From T1Sed10-7 sp041685505 (GTDB lineage: Bacteria; Actinomycetota; Nitriliruptoria; Nitriliruptorales; Nitriliruptoraceae), in the NCBI GenBank assembly GCA_041685505.1, contig JAWLFQ010000109.1, positions 1 through 6,108 of the forward strand: 6,108 bases of DNA, read 5' to 3'. Position numbers and translations under genes: made by a program. This document shows, piece by piece, positions 4,051 to 6,108 of the stretch. The notes beneath the pieces are model-generated. The model was not told the origin of the DNA and did not search any database. It saw nothing but the letters and a program-made list of their open reading frames with translations. The first letter of the stretch is position 1, and each line of letters starts with the position of its first letter.

Positions 4051-5591
4051 CACACCAGCAACAGGGCCAGGGCGCCGCCGAGCAGGCCGTACACCAACGC
4101 GAAGCCGATCGTGCGACGCATCACGTCGGCCTCGGACCCGGTCAGGCCGACGGTGGCGCCACCGGCCACGATGTTGTGCGGCGCGATCGAGTTGCCGGCG
4201 GCGGCGCCGAAGTTCTGCGCACCGAGCAGCGGCAGCTGGGAGTAGCCGAGCTGGTCGGCGGTCGCGACCTGCAGATCGGTGAACAGCACGTTCGAGGCGG
4301 TGCCGGAGCCGGTGACGAAGGTGCCGAGCACGCCGACCAGCGGTGCCAGCACCGGCCAGGCCGAGGCGGTCGCGCCGGCTGCGGCGGCCGCGAGCTCCTG
4401 GGTCATCCCGGAGCGGACCATGGTGCGGGCCAGCAGCAGCATGGCCAGCAGCGCGATCGTGACCGGGACCAGCTGCCGGATCGTCGTGCCGAGTGCCCCG
4501 CTCACGGTGCTGGTCCTGGCTTTCTGGGCCAGGGCGCCGAGCAGGAAGGACACCACGAGCAGGGTCCCGGGGTGGGTCAGGGGCTGGAAGCTGCCGGTGA
4601 ACCCGCCGTCGAGGTCCCAGGCGATCTCCACCGCGGACAGCGGCTGTGCGATGAAGGGCACGAGCCTCGTCGCCAGGACCAGGGTGATGAGGATCGCGTA
4701 GGGAGCGCCGGCGCGCAGCAGCGCGCCGCGGTCAGCCTCGATGTCGATCGGCAGCTCTTCGGCGGCCGGTGCGGTCGCCTGCGGACGGAGCCGGCGCACC
4801 AGCAGCAGCACGGCGATGAAGATGCCACCCCCGATCAGGGCACCACCGAGGGTGGGGAGCTCCGGTCCGACGAAGGTGGCCAGCAGCCACATGGGCACGA
4901 GGAAGGCCGCCGCGGCGAAGACGGTCCAGGCCCAGATCGCGCCCCGCATGCGGGTGCCCGTGCCCCGGGACGCGAGGAACATCATCAGTACCAGGGGGAA
5001 GAGCCCGAAAGCGAGGTGGTAGATCGCGCTCGCTGCCGAGAGCTCGAGCGGGTCCAGCCCCGTGGCTGCGACCATGGGGACCACGGGCGTGCCGATGGCA
5101 CCGAAGGAGACCCCCACGGCGTTGCCGATCATGGCGATGACCACGGCGACGAGCGGGTTGTAGCCGATGCCGACCAGGAACGGCGCGGCGAGCGCGACGG
5201 GGGAGCCGAAGCCGGCCCCGCCCTCCATGAACAGGGTGAAGAACCACGCGATCAGCAGCGCGAGGATGCGGGGGTCGTCGGAGAGCCGCCCGAGGGCGAC
5301 CCGCAGCACGTCGGTCCCGCGCGTGGCGACCTGGAGGTGGTAGATCGCCAGCGCCGGCAGGATGATCCACAGGATCGTCGCCGACGTGAAGGTGGCCTCC
5401 GCTGCCACCCCCGCCACGCTGCCGAGGACCCCGACCTCGGCGAGGACCTCGGTGCCGAGTCCGAAGCCGAACAGCGCCACCGCCAGGGCCAGGGCGGCAC
5501 CGGCGATGCCGGCGCGGGACGCGGGCCAGCCGAGCCCGAGCATGAGCACGAGCACGAGGAGGATCGGGAGGGCGGCGAGCAGGGCGGACAC
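4050..5591 (-). CDS. Lactate permease family transporter (LctP/LldP)
   Basis: A polytopic inner-membrane protein of the lactate permease family (TC 2.A.14), which imports lactate, glycolate and related 2-hydroxy acids with protons in characterised members; the substrate here is not shown by the sequence. From the GTG at 5591-5589 it has 513 residues. Hallmarks are EGGAGFGSPVALAAPFLVGIGYNPL from residue 123, GNAVGVSFGAIGTPVVP at 156-172, GTFVTGSGTASNVLF at 423-437 and NSIAPHNIVAGGATVGLTG at 467-485, amid many hydrophobic helices starting at once with ALLAALPILLVLVLMLGL. A hydrophilic stretch at about 269-292 is a cytoplasmic or periplasmic loop. The start at 5591 has GGAG ten bases upstream; the longer GTG at 5645 (531 residues) has no ribosome binding site and adds a polar segment using the rare codons AGA and ACA. 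No lactate dehydrogenase genes are in view. It sits between coaE and uvrB, neighbours in many actinobacteria. Confidence 0.9.
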   Translation of the reverse strand: MSALLAALPILLVLVLMLGLGWPASRAGIAGAALALAVALFGFGLGTEVLAEVGVLGSVAGVAAEATFTSATILWIILPALAIYHLQVATRGTDVLRVALGRLSDDPRILALLIAWFFTLFMEGGAGFGSPVALAAPFLVGIGYNPLVAVVIAMIGNAVGVSFGAIGTPVVPMVAATGLDPLELSAASAIYHLAFGLFPLVLMMFLASRGTGTRMRGAIWAWTVFAAAAFLVPMWLLATFVGPELPTLGGALIGGGIFIAVLLLVRRLRPQATAPAAEELPIDIEADRGALLRAGAPYAILITLVLATRLVPFIAQPLSAVEIAWDLDGGFTGSFQPLTHPGTLLVVSFLLGALAQKARTSTVSGALGTTIRQLVPVTIALLAMLLLARTMVRSGMTQELAAAAAGATASAWPVLAPLVGVLGTFVTGSGTASNVLFTDLQVATADQLGYSQLPLLGAQNFGAAAGNSIAPHNIVAGGATVGLTGSEADVMRRTIGFALVYGLLGGALALLLV

Positions 5592-5686
5592 GGGTGTCGG
5601 TCTCCAGCGGGAGGTCGGCGTCGAGCGGTGCGGTGCGATCGGCACCTGGAGGTCGGCGGCCGGTGAAGGCTGTGCCGCACGCCTGC

Positions 5687-5692
5687 AACCTA
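5687..5692 (-). promoter_or_regulatory. Candidate -10 element for the permease gene
   Basis: On the reverse strand this is TAGGTT, which fits the TANNNT -10 pattern. Transcription would start near 5680 and give a leader of about 90 nt to the GTG at 5591. No clear -35 is seen. The imperfect dyad GGTGC-gatcg-GCACC at 5632-5646 falls within that leader. Confidence 0.25.
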
Positions 5693-5719
5693 TGACCTCT
5701 GGGCGGCGCGGGTGCGGGG

Positions 5720-5725
5720 TACCGT
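5720..5725 (+). promoter_or_regulatory. Candidate -10 element for uvrB, leaderless spacing
   Basis: The hexamer TACCGT (TANNNT type) ends six bases before the uvrB ATG at 5732. That is the distance at which transcription starts, so the mRNA may begin at the start codon itself. This would account for the missing Shine-Dalgarno sequence. No good -35 is present. Confidence 0.35.
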
Positions 5726-5731
5726 GGCTAC

Positions 5732-6108
5732 ATGGCCACCTCGACGTCCCCGTCCACCCGCCACGACCGCGCGGACCTGCACCGTCACGTTCGCGACGAC
5801 ACGCCCTTCCGGGTGGTGGCGGAGTTCGAACCCTCGGGTGACCAGCCGACGGCCATCGACCGCCTCTCGCAGGCCTTCGCCGACGGTGAGCGGGCCGTGA
5901 CGCTGTTGGGTGCGACGGGAACCGGCAAGACCTTCACCGCGGCGAAGGTCCTCGAGCGCATCCAGCGCCCCTGCCTGGTGATGGCGCCCAACAAGACCCT
6001 GGCGGCGCAGCTGGCCAACGAGTTCCGCGAGTTCCTGCCCGACAACGCCGTCGAGTACTTCGTCTCCTACTACGACTACTACCAGCCGGAGGCCTACATC
6101 GCCTCCAG
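5732..6108 (+). CDS. uvrB: Excinuclease ABC subunit B, N-terminal part (runs off right edge)
   Basis: UvrB is the damage-verifying helicase-like subunit of nucleotide excision repair; UvrA loads it onto lesions and it recruits UvrC. Only the first 125 codons are present; the family is usually about 660-700 residues. Seen in order: a variable N-terminal 24 residues, longer than in E. coli but typical for actinobacteria; TPFRVVAEFEPSGDQP (24-39); the Walker A loop GATGTGKT (60-67); APNKTLAAQL (85-94); and NAVEYFVSYYDYYQPEAY (105-122), which begins the beta-hairpin whose tyrosines (here 113, 114, 116, 117) clamp DNA. The frame is open to the window end, so it is truncated by the window, not broken. 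ATG at 5732 is the first usable start, with no Shine-Dalgarno sequence. It diverges from the permease gene. Confidence 0.95.
   Translation, partial: MATSTSPSTRHDRADLHRHVRDDTPFRVVAEFEPSGDQPTAIDRLSQAFADGERAVTLLGATGTGKTFTAAKVLERIQRPCLVMAPNKTLAAQLANEFREFLPDNAVEYFVSYYDYYQPEAYIAS

Noticed and set aside
5611..5658. Direct repeat GAGGTCGGCG at 5611-5620 and 5649-5658
   Set aside because: Only 10 bp of GC-rich sequence with no symmetry or further copies; not enough to call an operator.
4176..5666. Forward-strand open frame of 496 codons opposite the permease
   Set aside because: Its translation is Gly/Asp/Glu/Arg/His-rich low complexity, typical of the antisense of a GC-rich membrane-protein gene; the reverse strand has unmistakable lactate-permease motifs.

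Overview
The window comes from a chromosome of very high GC content with GC-rich third codon positions, GTG starts and actinobacterial-style -10 motifs. The gene order rpsA - coaE - (inserted gene) - uvrB is the one seen in many Actinobacteria (Mycobacterium tuberculosis has rpsA, coaE, one reverse-strand gene, uvrB). The S1 protein matches actinobacterial S1 closely through its four S1 domains but has a different tail. I infer an actinobacterium, possibly from a deep lineage outside the well-known orders; the sequence alone does not settle the genus.

Left part (about 1-1440, all reverse strand): a 50-residue protein of unknown function with four cysteines, a protein of about 141 residues with an Ig-like or transthyretin-like appearance, and tag, a complete 3-methyladenine DNA glycosylase I. 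At the extreme left edge are two tandem 14-nt palindromes 17 bp apart. Inside tag is a 30-bp perfect palindrome that coincides exactly with ten codons.

Middle (1441-4030, forward strand): a divergent promoter region of roughly 290 bp separates tag from rpsA (ribosomal protein S1). A very strong GNRA-loop hairpin lies between rpsA and coaE (dephospho-CoA kinase). Right part (4050-6108): a lactate-permease-family transporter on the reverse strand, convergent with coaE and divergent from uvrB. uvrB (excinuclease ABC subunit B) runs off the right edge after 125 codons.

The functions are mostly housekeeping: translation (S1), coenzyme A synthesis (CoaE), alkylation repair (Tag) and nucleotide excision repair (UvrB), plus one carboxylate transporter. 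I see no mobile element, CRISPR array, RNA gene, or obvious new multi-gene system. The observations most worth a second look are the codon-aligned palindrome in tag, the tandem palindromes at the left edge, the Cys4 microprotein, and the structured leader and intergenic elements around rpsA.
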